DNA of 62,656 nucleotides from Stentor roeselii (Eukaryota > Ciliophora > Heterotrichea > Heterotrichida > Stentoridae): the NCBI GenBank assembly GCA_006503475.1, contig RSEH01000271.1, positions 1 through 62,656 on the forward strand, in the 5' to 3' direction. A program made the position numbers and the translations under genes. A model generated the notes under the pieces. The model saw nothing but the letters and a program-made list of their open reading frames with translations, was not told the origin of the DNA and searched no databases. This document shows, in pieces, positions 19,724-29,088 of this stretch. Every line of letters begins with the position of its first letter. The first letter of the stretch is position 1.

Positions 19724-20083
19724 ATGAATGGGAAACTCGCATCCAGGAAAAGTGCCAGGAAAGGAAATGAAGTATGTAAAAGTCCTGATTTCGATCAAGA
19801 AAACTGGATTTTTGATGAAAAAGTTTTAAAATATTTGACCCCAAAAGCAAAAAGAGACTTCGATCAGTCCAAACCCCGACTTGGAATGCTTGGGAATGAT
19901 GGGGTCTTCTTGTTTAGGTATCTTGATGAAAAAAGATCGGCTCATAAGTTTTTACCTCCTTTGAAACCCACCTTGCATCGGCCGAGACATGTTCAAGATA
20001 AAAAACCCGCCCAAATGAAAGGTCCGAGTATTTTGACCATCACTTTCAGTAATAATAAACTGGGCTCGTTTAGAGGTGATTGA
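19724..20083 (+). CDS. Hypothetical small basic protein
   Basis: A 119-residue frame starting at the ATG at 19724 (MNGKLASRKSARK). The frame is open back into the neighbouring gene's start, but only from non-ATG codons. It is rich in Lys, Arg, Pro and Asp with no membrane segment. A central patch, FLFRYLDEKRSAHKFLPP, is the most ordered-looking part. I do not recognise the family. It diverges from the pseudokinase gene with a 48-base spacer. Confidence 0.55.
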   Translation: MNGKLASRKSARKGNEVCKSPDFDQENWIFDEKVLKYLTPKAKRDFDQSKPRLGMLGNDGVFLFRYLDEKRSAHKFLPPLKPTLHRPRHVQDKKPAQMKGPSILTITFSNNKLGSFRGD

Positions 20084-20396
20084 ATGGTTTGAGTTTTTTT
20101 AAATAATAATTATTTGAACTGGTTCTTCATTCGAATTGTTTAAGGGTTTGTTTGTATTTGGAATGTTGATGGAGTTGGTAGGGAAATGTTTGAGATGGAT
20201 TGAATTTATGGATTTTGAAATAATTGGAAATTTTTATGTTTTGGGGAAAAATTAAGATTTTAGTGGAAATTGAGAATCTTATTTTTTTTTGTTTTATAAG
20301 ATTTTTAATGGTTTATGTTTTTGAAGCATTGAGGGTACTTTGTTTAAATATGAAGAATACTACAGTGAGTTTTTTATATTACTGGACCATTATATA
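20084..20396. other. AT-rich spacer
   Basis: About 310 bases with long T and A runs and no open frame that reads like protein. Nothing recognised. Confidence 0.6.
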
Positions 20397-20600
20397 ATGG
20401 ACAATATACTCGACTCAAATAATGAGATAACAATATTCCCACCTGGTCCCAAATCTCCCTGCTTTAGAAATGCCTTCAATGGAGTTGACTCACAAGGATC
20501 AGCTGGTAAGTCGAAATTTAACTTTGGAAATGCTGAAGAAGATTCTTCTGTTCCCGACTCGAAAAGAGAATCTGAAATAAAGCTAGACATAGCTCTCTAA
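20397..20600 (+). CDS. Possible 67-residue acidic protein
   Basis: A short frame from ATG 20397 (MDNILDSNNE) to TAA. It has a proline-rich start (FPPGPKSPCF), then a Ser/Asp/Glu-rich tail. Its base composition is richer in G+C than the spacers on both sides, which suggests coding DNA. The opposite strand is also open for 66 codons over the same bases, so the strand is not certain. No family recognised. Confidence 0.4.
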   Translation: MDNILDSNNEITIFPPGPKSPCFRNAFNGVDSQGSAGKSKFNFGNAEEDSSVPDSKRESEIKLDIAL

Positions 20601-20686
20601 CCTCCTCTAACTAACCCTAACCTCTCCAACACCCTCATCAGTAATTCCCCAAATACTAATCCGAAGAAATCTCTCCCATTCAATAA

Positions 20687-22024
20687 ATGGCTGAAATTCT
20701 CGACGTGAAAGCTCGTGAAATTTTAGACTCCCGAGGGAATCCAACAGTAGAAGTAGACTTAACAACTTCCTTAGGTACCTTCCGCGCTGCAGTTCCAAGT
20801 GGTGCATCAACCGGTATATACGAGGCGCTGGAGCTTCGTGACGCAGACCCGAAGCGATTCTTAGGCAAGGGTGTTCTAAACGCAGTAAGAAACGTAGAAC
20901 AAACGATCCGCCCGGCAGTGATCGGCAGAAGCGTCGCCGACCAGGTGGCCCTCGACAAGTTCATGGTCGAGGAACTTGACGGGAGCAAAAACGAGTGGGG
21001 CTGGTCGAAGGCCCGTCTGGGGGCCAACGCGATTCTCGCTGTTTCCCTCGCCGCTGCAAGGGCAGGCGCCGCTCACGCAGGGGTCCCTCTTTATCAGTAC
21101 ATTGCAAGACTCGCTGGCAACTCTGAGGAAAACTTCGTCTTGCCCGTGCCTGCTTTGAACGTGATTAACGGCGGGTCTCATGCTGGAAATAAGCTGGCAA
21201 TGCAGGAGTTCATGCTTTTGCCGACTGGAGCAGCGAGTTTCAGAGAAGCTTTGCAAATCGGCACTGAAGTTTATCATCATTTGAAAGGAGTCATCAAGTC
21301 GAAATATGGACTTGATGCGACTAATGTGGGAGATGAAGGAGGATTTGCACCGAATATTCAGGATAATACTGAAGCTCTTAATTTACTTATTGAAGCCATT
21401 AGTAAAGCGGGACATACTGGAAAGGTTCAGATTGGAATGGATGTTGCAGCTTCTGAGTTTTATAAGTCTGAAGAGAATAAATATGACCTGGACTTCAAAA
21501 CTGCCAACAATGACGGGTCGAAAAAATTAACTGGAGCGGAACTTGCTAATGTTTATAAGAATTTCGTTTCACTTTACCCTGTCATTTCTATCGAAGACCC
21601 CTTTGACCAGGACGACTGGGAGACCTATGCAAGTCTCACTGAAGCTCTTGGAACTAATGTTCAGGTCGTTGGAGATGACTTGCTTGTTACTAATCCCACA
21701 AGGGTACAAAAAGCTATTGATCAGAAAGCTTGTAATGCACTTTTGTTGAAAGTTAATCAGATTGGAAGCTTAACTGAAAGTATTGAAGCTTGCAAACTTG
21801 CTCAAAGTGCTGGATGGGGAGTCATGGTCAGTCATCGAAGTGGAGAAACTGAAGATAATTTCATTGCTGATCTTGTTGTTGGACTTGGAACTGGAGAAAT
21901 TAAAACTGGAGCGCCTTGTAGGTCGGAGAGACTTTGCAAGTATAATCAGTTGTTGAGGATTGAAGAACAACTTGGAAGTAGAGGGACTTTTGCTGGAGCG
22001 AAGTTTAGGAACCCTAAGGCTTAG
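20687..22024 (+). CDS. ENO: Enolase (phosphopyruvate hydratase)
   Basis: A full-length 445-residue enolase. It interconverts 2-phosphoglycerate and phosphoenolpyruvate in glycolysis. Landmarks: [15 protein letters not shown] near residue 10, the mobile loop [16 protein letters not shown] near 38, [11 protein letters not shown] near 213, the metal-ligand regions [11 protein letters not shown] and [11 protein letters not shown], the catalytic-lysine strand LLKVNQIGS, and [11 protein letters not shown] near 375. All key residues appear in place. Codon choice in the first third is richer in G and C than in most neighbours, as expected for a highly expressed gene. The preceding bases fit the AATAAATG start context common in this window. 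Confidence 0.97.
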   Translation: MAEILDVKAREILDSRGNPTVEVDLTTSLGTFRAAVPSGASTGIYEALELRDADPKRFLGKGVLNAVRNVEQTIRPAVIGRSVADQVALDKFMVEELDGSKNEWGWSKARLGANAILAVSLAAARAGAAHAGVPLYQYIARLAGNSEENFVLPVPALNVINGGSHAGNKLAMQEFMLLPTGAASFREALQIGTEVYHHLKGVIKSKYGLDATNVGDEGGFAPNIQDNTEALNLLIEAISKAGHTGKVQIGMDVAASEFYKSEENKYDLDFKTANNDGSKKLTGAELANVYKNFVSLYPVISIEDPFDQDDWETYASLTEALGTNVQVVGDDLLVTNPTRVQKAIDQKACNALLLKVNQIGSLTESIEACKLAQSAGWGVMVSHRSGETEDNFIADLVVGLGTGEIKTGAPCRSERLCKYNQLLRIEEQLGSRGTFAGAKFRNPKA

Positions 22025-22288
22025 TAAGATTAAGGATTTGGGTTGAGGTTTTAGTGGTTTTAGGGTTTTATGATTACAGTAGAAGAGAGTGTCATGGATT
22101 GAGGGTAGCTAAACTACAAATCATTCTTAATTTATCTAAATAAAGATTTGGATTAAAACTTAGATTTATGGGAAGTATCATTGAAATGATACAAGTCTAG
22201 ATTTTTCGATATCATTTCTCTAAATATTTAACAAATTCTAACCAAACATCAAAAATTAAACTATTAAATAAAATCCTATAAAGAGTAA

Positions 22289-23248
22289 ATGGAAGAAACT
22301 CATCTCTATTGTCCTTGGGATGGAAAAAGATACATAAGTAACTCCTGTAGTCACTGTGGAAGATCTCGTTTTATCAAAAAGCCTCAATGGAAGAAAGTAC
22401 TTTATGAAAAGCAGCCATTTGATGATACATATGTGAGTGAGTCTTTTTTGAACTCATTGATTCCTAAAGAGAATTCTCAAAAGTATGAGTATTCAACATT
22501 AGTTGAAAGCACTGTCGAAATAGCATACGCTTTCAATTCTTTGATACTTTTTTTACTAGTTCATGAAGTGGCTCACAAAGAGCTTGTAAGCGATAAAGTC
22601 CTGATGATATTAATGTTTTCCGTTTTAATAGCCGGTTACTGCTTATATATCCTTCTCATCAATCCCGACCTCAGATCTCTAAAGCCAATAAGAGTAGGTT
22701 TCTTATTACTCGGAATGCTTTACACCCTATGTCCAGTCCTATCAACAATAAACAAAAACTATGCAGACGACACAATATTCCTAATGACTTTTATCTTCTG
22801 TGTTCTTCATCTTGTCTTCTACGACTACTCCTTTGTAAAAAATGCTCTAGTGAAAGACAAACGCAAGATCCCCGACGCAAAGTCTTTAAACTTTTCCCTA
22901 ATCGCAGTAGTTCTACTAAGTTCCCGACTAAACTCAATGGACTTCGTATACTGCTTGCATTGCGTGGGTTTTATGTAAATTCTATTCAGGATTTTCGGTT
23001 TTTCTCTCTACCTTCGCAGTGCGATTTTCCATTACTCTAAAAAAGTTTATTCATTTCTAGGAATAGTCCTCTGCCTGACTAACACCCTGGTAGTCCTGAA
23101 GTTTTCATCACTTCTCTCCATGTTAGTACTCCTCACCTATTTCTTCATCCGATACCTGGCGCCCCTATGGCTTCTCTCAGTATATTCCTACAAAAACGAG
23201 ATCAAAGGTCCCTGGGACCTTCCCGAGATAAAATTACGTTACCACTAA
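22289..23248 (+). CDS. PIGC: GPI-GlcNAc transferase subunit PIG-C (GPI2)
   Basis: The coding sequence joins 22289-22974 and 22990-23248 across a 15-nt intron, giving 314 residues. The family is clear from KVLYEKQPFDDTYV near residue 36 and the C-terminal motif IKGPWDLPEIK. Between them are about eight hydrophobic helices. PIG-C belongs to the ER enzyme that adds GlcNAc to phosphatidylinositol, the first step of GPI-anchor synthesis. Without the intron the protein would lose its last two or three membrane helices and the GPWD motif. The N-terminus carries an extra cysteine cluster (C8, C20, C23) that I do not associate with the animal protein. Confidence 0.92.
22975..22989 (+). other. 15-nt intron in PIGC
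   Basis: GTAAATTCTATTCAG. It interrupts a codon after its second base. Removal rejoins ...GGTTTTAT with GATTTTCGG and opens the frame to the PIG-C C-terminus. It matches GTA-N5-TA-N2-YAG. Confidence 0.92.
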
Positions 23249-23279
23249 TCCATGATTTCTAATAAAATGTTCAACATAA

Positions 23280-23987
23280 ATGTTTAATTCCTACCTCTAC
23301 ACCAAGCAGCAGCAAAAAGCGAAAGAAAAGTCCTTCAACATGGAGAAGTCAGTTCGACAGCTCGAAGTCCAAAGTCAAGTGCGTGACAAGCTTTTAAAGA
23401 AATACAAAATCCGCTTAGCTAAAAAAGTAGTGGATTTAATAGAAAATCCAGTTCCGATCAACAACCGCGACAGGTCCCCGTCGCCGAAGTACTTCGGCGA
23501 CAGTATAATGAGACAGCGTCCTCGTGATACGAAGTCGCGAATCCATGACGCGATTTCTCACAACACCCTGTTGGACCTTTCGCCGTTAATCATAACAAAC
23601 CCTGATTTTCGCCCGAGACAGAAAGAAAAAGAAATTCAACTAAGCATGAAATTTACTCCAAAGGACAGGTTTGAACGACTGGTTGACAAGTACTTCTCAG
23701 ATAATTCTTTTATTTCCACATGGGAAGTCTCGTCACAGTCAACTTCGCCAATTCGAAGCAAGACGAAAAAGTTGTATTATAAAACAATTGAAACCACTGC
23801 TTTGAATGTATCACCTGAAACTTGCAGTAAGGAAAACTCGAAGGCCCTTCTTCGGAAAATATCAGAGGAAAGCTTGAAAACAATCACTGATGAAAATTTA
23901 GGGATTCTGGCACAGGAAGCAATGGAAAAATGTCGACTTCGCTTGAAGAAAGACACTCGGATTGTTTCAGTGAATAGAAAGGTTTAG
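23280..23987 (+). CDS. Hypothetical basic protein
   Basis: A 235-residue protein, basic in its first half, with a helical start (residues 8-55, KQQQKAKEKSF onward) and a likely disordered Ser/Thr-rich centre. No family recognised. An alternative start (MEKSVRQ) lies 20 codons in. Its TAG stop interlocks with the stop of the convergent neighbour: the two coding sequences share four bases. Confidence 0.65.
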   Translation: MFNSYLYTKQQQKAKEKSFNMEKSVRQLEVQSQVRDKLLKKYKIRLAKKVVDLIENPVPINNRDRSPSPKYFGDSIMRQRPRDTKSRIHDAISHNTLLDLSPLIITNPDFRPRQKEKEIQLSMKFTPKDRFERLVDKYFSDNSFISTWEVSSQSTSPIRSKTKKLYYKTIETTALNVSPETCSKENSKALLRKISEESLKTITDENLGILAQEAMEKCRLRLKKDTRIVSVNRKV

Positions 23988-24361
23988 TTAATGTTTCTAT
24001 TTATGAAGTAGTACTTGCAGTAGATGTAAAGCAGTGGGTTGTAGATTTCATCGATGTGGTACTCGACGAAGAGGTACTCTCCAAGTTTAACAGCAGCTAC
24101 TCCGAAGATAAAGCGATTCATGAGTAGTACTCTTGATAAAGCTGTATCCCATGCAAGAAAAGTAGCAGTCAAGCCAGCAATAATGCCTTGTTTCTTGTAA
24201 ATCTTCCTCTGTTCGAAGAGAGTGTCGATGAAATCTGACTCGATAATATCCTGATAGCTTAAAAGATGTTTATAACTTCTCAATTCAAAGAAATTAATCA
24301 AGTCTCTTTTCGTCAATAATTCAGGAGACTCAGCAAAAGTGTCGACTTCATCTTCTTTCAT
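23984..24361 (-). CDS. Hypothetical small membrane protein
   Basis: A 125-residue protein. An acidic N-terminal third (DEVDTFAESPELL) is followed by helical charged sequence, then hydrophobic stretches at about 69-90 (GIIAGLTATFLAW) and 95-125 that may form one or two membrane helices. The size and layout would suit an organelle membrane protein, but I do not recognise a family. It converges on its neighbour with a 4-base overlap and ends 15 bases from the channel gene's stop-side flank at 24377. Confidence 0.55.
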   Translation of the reverse strand: MKEDEVDTFAESPELLTKRDLINFFELRSYKHLLSYQDIIESDFIDTLFEQRKIYKKQGIIAGLTATFLAWDTALSRVLLMNRFIFGVAAVKLGEYLFVEYHIDEIYNPLLYIYCKYYFINRNIN

Positions 24362-24376
24362 AATAACACTATATCA

Positions 24377-26305
24377 TTAATTTAACTCAGTAATATCTAG
24401 ATCTTGTACACTTCTGGAAACACTGAATCTGTACTTCCTGCTTTTTCTTTCATCTCGGGCATTTATCGACTCTTCTGAAGTAAGAACTCTGCGGATTCCA
24501 TCTATGATTTCATTATTCACTGTAAGTGAAGACTGTTCATCCTCCGAGGCCTGTCGACTGAAATGCTCGATTTTTTCATTCCCGAGGCTTTTTTCCAGTT
24601 CTTTCCTTCGCTGGTACCCTGGCTGGACCTTAACATGACGGTTGATGTTATGTTTTCGGTAAGTCCTCGGATTGACCGGCCGTGACTCGTTCTTGTTCCT
24701 GATCCAGGTCTGAGGAATGTTAAGCGCATGAGGAGTGATTCGTGACTCTTTACATTCTAAAGCCACATGACCCAGTTTTGAACATAAATAACAATGAAGG
24801 CCAAGTACGTGAAAGTCATTATAAATACAGGCTGATTCTATTTCTTTCGTCTTTTGAGCTGCCATTGGAAACTTCAAAAGAATCACATCAAGTTCATCTC
24901 TTTCAAATGTCAAACATTCTACAATGTCAGCACATCGGATTGTCGCTGTTCGAGGCTTTCGAGTGAAAAAACCAACTTCTCCGAAATAATTCCCAGAACG
25001 CAAGTTTTTGAATAAGGTTCGAGTTGGACTATGAAAAACTTCAACATTTCCTGAAATTATGAAAAACATTGAAGAACTGCTTTCACCTTCTTCGAGGATT
25101 ACGTCGCTAGGACTGAAAATTCTATTTTTGAAAAAAAAACTTAACTTTTGGATCACTTTTCCTTCGTAAAGTTTTAAAAAAATTCTGCATTTTCTTATCA
25201 ATTTTCCACCTGCTGTGTAGCCGAAGAGCTCTTCACGTAAAGGGTCGCTTAAGAGGTTAAGGATCTGTTCTTCTTTTAAAGTTGATTTCATGGTTTTGTG
25301 GGTGTATTCCAGGTATTTTCGAAGTTTAAACTTAAGAAACATCGGCAGGTCCTTTTCTTTCATGTAGATGTTTAGTGTGATCATTTTTTCCTGGTATTTG
25401 ATGAGAGCTTGTCGAGATTCTGAAACAAGGTTAAGGATAGATGTGAGGTTGAATGAGAAGAGAATGACTCCGATGAAGAGAATGATGAGACTCACGATTA
25501 CCTCTTGAGTGCCTACTGGGGTGTAGTCCCCGTAGCCTAAGGTAGAAGTAGTGGTCACTACATAATAAACTGATTTGGTGAAAATCACTGGCATGTCCCA
25601 AGTACTTTCATTCAAAATCCAAGTCCCATATTGTTTGTCCACATCTATCATCCCGATGTAGGCCCAAAGACATGAAAGCCAGTGAATCGTCAAAGCTACT
25701 GTAATAAATATTTTGAAGTAATAAAGCACTTTCATCAAAAAAACGTCCTTTAAAATTAACTGAATCGTTGCAAAATGCTTGTAAACTTTATGCACTTTTA
25801 GAAGCTTGATGGAAAGAAAGTATGGAAAAAATGTGAAAAAGTTCTGAAAGTAGGTAAATGGGATTATTGAATACAAGTCAATCAGCAGGTCTCCTTTGAA
25901 GTATTTTTTCAAAATGCTGATTCGGTTAGTCAGCAAGTGACCTTGACGATAGATTCCTGTATTGAGTCTAACAAAAATATCTAGTAAAAAGAAAATCGAG
26001 ACTGCTAATTCTATTTTTATACAGTTTTGCACAGTTTCTTGTGGAAATGATATAATGATGGGGATGATTATGCTGTCGACTAAAATCCCTGAGGACATCA
26101 AACTGTCCCATATAAGAAGCAGCTTGTTTTCTGGATTAAAGATCTGCTCATCCTTTTCTTGGGTTAGGTAAAAAAAGTTCATTTTCTGTGTACCGTAGTC
26201 ATATATTGTGAATCGAGTTTCTGTCTTGTTAAAGTTTACTGTAGGTGATGAGAGCTCGAGCAACGAATGGCGGCTCCAAGCATTATTACGAGGATTTATT
26301 TTCAT
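24377..26305 (-). CDS. Cyclic-nucleotide-domain K+ channel with CCHC zinc knuckle
   Basis: A 642-residue six-helix channel of the EAG/HCN/CNG superfamily. S1-S4 fall in residues about 65-185; S4 is weakly charged (KLLKVHKVYKHF). The selectivity filter TTTSTLGYGD at 251-260 is that of a K+ channel. A C-linker and cyclic-nucleotide-binding domain span about 300-480. Its phosphate-binding cassette reads FGEVGFF...PRTAT, keeping the Glu and Arg used to hold cAMP or cGMP. At C505-x2-C508-x4-H513-x4-C518 there is a CCHC zinc knuckle, a motif normally linked to single-stranded nucleic acid binding. The tail is basic and Ser-rich. Such channels probably set membrane potential and ciliary responses; voltage dependence may be weak. 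Confidence 0.87.
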   Translation of the reverse strand: MKINPRNNAWSRHSLLELSSPTVNFNKTETRFTIYDYGTQKMNFFYLTQEKDEQIFNPENKLLLIWDSLMSSGILVDSIIIPIIISFPQETVQNCIKIELAVSIFFLLDIFVRLNTGIYRQGHLLTNRISILKKYFKGDLLIDLYSIIPFTYFQNFFTFFPYFLSIKLLKVHKVYKHFATIQLILKDVFLMKVLYYFKIFITVALTIHWLSCLWAYIGMIDVDKQYGTWILNESTWDMPVIFTKSVYYVVTTTSTLGYGDYTPVGTQEVIVSLIILFIGVILFSFNLTSILNLVSESRQALIKYQEKMITLNIYMKEKDLPMFLKFKLRKYLEYTHKTMKSTLKEEQILNLLSDPLREELFGYTAGGKLIRKCRIFLKLYEGKVIQKLSFFFKNRIFSPSDVILEEGESSSSMFFIISGNVEVFHSPTRTLFKNLRSGNYFGEVGFFTRKPRTATIRCADIVECLTFERDELDVILLKFPMAAQKTKEIESACIYNDFHVLGLHCYLCSKLGHVALECKESRITPHALNIPQTWIRNKNESRPVNPRTYRKHNINRHVKVQPGYQRRKELEKSLGNEKIEHFSRQASEDEQSSLTVNNEIIDGIRRVLTSEESINARDERKSRKYRFSVSRSVQDLDITELN

Positions 26306-26592
26306 TAATAGCCCGAATTATTAAGGAATCTATTTATTTATCATCCAAAATCCATTGAACTTACCCATCTCTTTAAAACTGAGGACCTGTAAAAAGTGAT
26401 GGCTTCTTTAATACCCTAGTGAATTCAACATTTTTCATAAATGGCTAAAACAATAGTAAGTAAAATGGTTAATTTTCCCTTCATCAAAAAAGCCTTCGAT
26501 ATATAAGCCTCTTTAATCCTTCCTTATCCAACATAAATCATACCAACTCTCTATTCACCCAAACCTCAAAAAAAAATGTTTATAAAAACATA

Positions 26593-27630
26593 ATGGAAGA
26601 TTCAGAATACAACAATCGATTCCTCTCAGATTTCGATTCAAACTCTCTAGAAATAGGTGAACCCTCTCGAGTAAAAGAAGGTCGTGAGTCCTTCATGGTC
26701 TACCCAATCCTTCAAAACTCTTCAATCTCATCACATCACCGATACCGTGACTTCGAATGGCTGCGTCGCGAGCTGAACCAAAAGTACCCCGCCTGTTCAA
26801 CTCCCTCTCTTCCCGACAAAGAAGGAGTATCAAGTTACTGGACCAGTCAAGATTCCTTATTTTACAAATTTCGCCGTCATGGTTTAGAACAGTTTTTAAG
26901 AAAAATCGCGAATCATCCAAAACTTTGCAAATCTTCTGAATTTCAAAGTTTCTTACAAGATGATGAACTGAAATTCGCAATTCGTGTGAAAAATTCAGAA
27001 AGTGCTCAAGGGTGGTACGGGTACTTCTCTAATCTTGGAGCTTCTATTGCAGGAGCTGTCAGTACTTATATAGGCAATGAGTCTTCTGCTCATGATCAAG
27101 AAGACTTCGAGTTTTCCAGTCATCGGAATGAAATCGCTGCTGTTTTAGTCCAACAGGAAACTTTATGTCAACAGGGAAGAAGTCTTGTTGCAAGTGAAGA
27201 AAGTGAAATTTCTGCTAGTCAAGCACTGGGAAAAGCTTGTGAAAATATGGCAAAGGTAGAAAAAGAGTCACTTAGTGAAAAGTTGAAGATCTTGGCTGAA
27301 ACGCATTTGCAAATCGCTGAGGTTCAGAAGGGGAATATTGATAATCTTAAGGAAATCGTTGGGGAACTCATGGAGGATAATAAAAGAGCGACTCAAGGTC
27401 TTATTGAAGCTCTTGATAGAAGAAGTAGGATTAAGACTGAACAGGAACATCTTAGTCAGTTTGACTTGAGGGAATTAGACTCTGATATAAGAGAGGAAAT
27501 TAAAAGATTTAATCAAGAAAAGAACTTTTTGAGTCAAAAGGTTTCTAGAGAACTCGTTTTGTATAAACAAGAATTGAGTGAAAAGATCTCTGAGATCTGG
27601 ACAGACACTTATAATAGAATAAAAGATTGA
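26593..27630 (+). CDS. PX-BAR sorting nexin
   Basis: A 345-residue protein. Residues about 20-125 form a PX domain: RYRDFEWLRRELNQKYP, the PSLPDK loop, then FRRHGLEQFLRKIANHP. PX domains bind phosphoinositides, usually PI3P on endosomes. Residues about 150-345 are a long helical region consistent with a BAR domain that bends membranes. The order and size match SNX1/2/4/5-type nexins, which act in endosomal sorting and retromer-like coats. Its TGA stop directly abuts the stop codon of the convergent SmD1 gene with no base between. Confidence 0.85.
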   Translation: MEDSEYNNRFLSDFDSNSLEIGEPSRVKEGRESFMVYPILQNSSISSHHRYRDFEWLRRELNQKYPACSTPSLPDKEGVSSYWTSQDSLFYKFRRHGLEQFLRKIANHPKLCKSSEFQSFLQDDELKFAIRVKNSESAQGWYGYFSNLGASIAGAVSTYIGNESSAHDQEDFEFSSHRNEIAAVLVQQETLCQQGRSLVASEESEISASQALGKACENMAKVEKESLSEKLKILAETHLQIAEVQKGNIDNLKEIVGELMEDNKRATQGLIEALDRRSRIKTEQEHLSQFDLRELDSDIREEIKRFNQEKNFLSQKVSRELVLYKQELSEKISEIWTDTYNRIKD

Positions 27631-27948
27631 TTATCTAGCTTTACTTGGCTTGATTTGCTTAACTTTCGCAGATGTTGTCTTAGTCTTGATTTTCGGCGCG
27701 TCATCAGCAAGTAAAGTTTCTAAAGGAAGACTATCAGGAAGTAAGAAAAGACGAATATTATTCCCTCGAATAGTAAGATGCTCCATCATAATCGGATTTT
27801 TCTTCTTTAAAGTCAGTTTGACAGTCTTCAGATGAGTGTTCATGTTAATGTCAACTCCAATGACAGTCCCTTGGACAACAGTCCCATTTTTCAGTTCAAT
27901 GGTGACAGTCTCATTGACGAGCTTCATCAAGAACCTGACAAGTTTCAT
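27631..27948 (-). CDS. SNRPD1: Small nuclear ribonucleoprotein Sm D1
   Basis: A 105-residue SmD1. It starts [20 protein letters not shown] and carries Sm1 and Sm2 motifs ([27 protein letters not shown]), nearly identical to the animal protein. SmD1 is one of the seven Sm proteins that ring U1, U2, U4 and U5 snRNAs in the spliceosome, here one that must handle 15-nt introns. The usual C-terminal Arg-Gly repeat tail is absent; a short Lys/Thr tail ([15 protein letters not shown]) takes its place. It diverges from the next plus-strand gene across 29 bases. Confidence 0.95.
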   Translation of the reverse strand: MKLVRFLMKLVNETVTIELKNGTVVQGTVIGVDINMNTHLKTVKLTLKKKNPIMMEHLTIRGNNIRLFLLPDSLPLETLLADDAPKIKTKTTSAKVKQIKPSKAR

Positions 27949-27977
27949 TATATTGTAAAATCTTTCATAATATTACC

Positions 27978-29000
27978 ATGGAAGCCAATAATCTCGTCTC
28001 TTCTCGACAGCCGATTGAGTGCATCGACCTTGAAGACAAAGCGACTTTTGCTGTGATTTATGAGAAATTCGATATGTTTCGAGAAGTAGAAACCAATGAT
28101 CTCAACGATTCTGTCAAATTTGCTTATTTGGAACACTTGTTAAGGCTTAGTACTGACCCGGTGGAAACGGAAAATGCTATTAGAAAGTTTAAAGAACCTC
28201 TTAAGTCTAAGTTTCAGACACTTTATGACTCCAGGTTGCAGTTGTTGCAAGGAGTCATTCATGGACTTGATGTTTTAGTCGTCAAGAATGATCTTCAGGG
28301 AGTTTTGGCTGAAATGGTGAATTTTAATTATGTTTGGAATGGATCTAAGATTAATGTTCAGAGAACTGACTTTGGCAAACAGGGAAAACTTGGGATTTGT
28401 TATACTTTTTCATTTAAGTCTAAGGTTTATATCTTGTATACACCGCAGATGACGTATATTGATGGATTTGATCCTTTTTCTGGGGCTACGAAAATTCCTA
28501 TTTTGTCGAATAACATGATTAAGGGCATGTCTAAAGACTTTTTTACTAATGCAGCTGTGACTGTTGAGATACAAACTGATTCGAATTTTAAGAGAGTTGA
28601 CACTAGAGGTTCAGCTGGATTAAGCAGTCCAAGGGGCAGTTTCAGAAGTAGTCTTAAAGGAGATCTATTGTCAAGAGATCATAACAAATCACCGATTCCT
28701 AAAGAAAATATTCAAAGAACAGTCATAAAAAAGAAGTCTTCTAATAAACTAAACCTTGATGAGGATGCGAAATCTCAAGGCAATGAAAACGAAATCATTG
28801 AAAGTCAAGAAAATTCTCAAGATCTTGAAGATCTTGATGAAGAACTTGAAGACGACGAGGAAAGTTATCAATCAAGCTTTGAGCAAAATCTTGATATTAA
28901 TAAACCTCAGGAAAGAACTTGGGAAAAATTTCAAAAGAGAGCACTTGAGAAACAAAAAGAAAGAGATCAATGTGGACCTGGTGATTGTCTTAGTTTTTAA
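27978..29000 (+). CDS. Hypothetical protein with acidic C-terminus
   Basis: A 340-residue protein I cannot assign. Residues 1 to about 100 are helical and charged. Residues about 110-200 look like a compact beta-rich domain (LGICYTFSFKSKVYILY, then YIDGFDPFSG). From about 200 on it is Ser/Lys-rich, then very acidic (about 265-305), ending GPGDCLSF. There is no signal peptide or membrane segment. It shares a 29-base spacer with SmD1. Confidence 0.65.
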   Translation: MEANNLVSSRQPIECIDLEDKATFAVIYEKFDMFREVETNDLNDSVKFAYLEHLLRLSTDPVETENAIRKFKEPLKSKFQTLYDSRLQLLQGVIHGLDVLVVKNDLQGVLAEMVNFNYVWNGSKINVQRTDFGKQGKLGICYTFSFKSKVYILYTPQMTYIDGFDPFSGATKIPILSNNMIKGMSKDFFTNAAVTVEIQTDSNFKRVDTRGSAGLSSPRGSFRSSLKGDLLSRDHNKSPIPKENIQRTVIKKKSSNKLNLDEDAKSQGNENEIIESQENSQDLEDLDEELEDDEESYQSSFEQNLDINKPQERTWEKFQKRALEKQKERDQCGPGDCLSF

Positions 29001-29088
29001 TTTAATGATAGATTAACTCGAAATTTAACTTGAAAGAAAGGTGAGAATATTTATTATTTTCTAATTAAAAAGTTCTAGATAAATAAAG

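Noticed and set aside
20876-21280. Minus-strand 134-codon frame within enolase
   Set aside because: It lies wholly inside a certain enolase gene and has no domain content.
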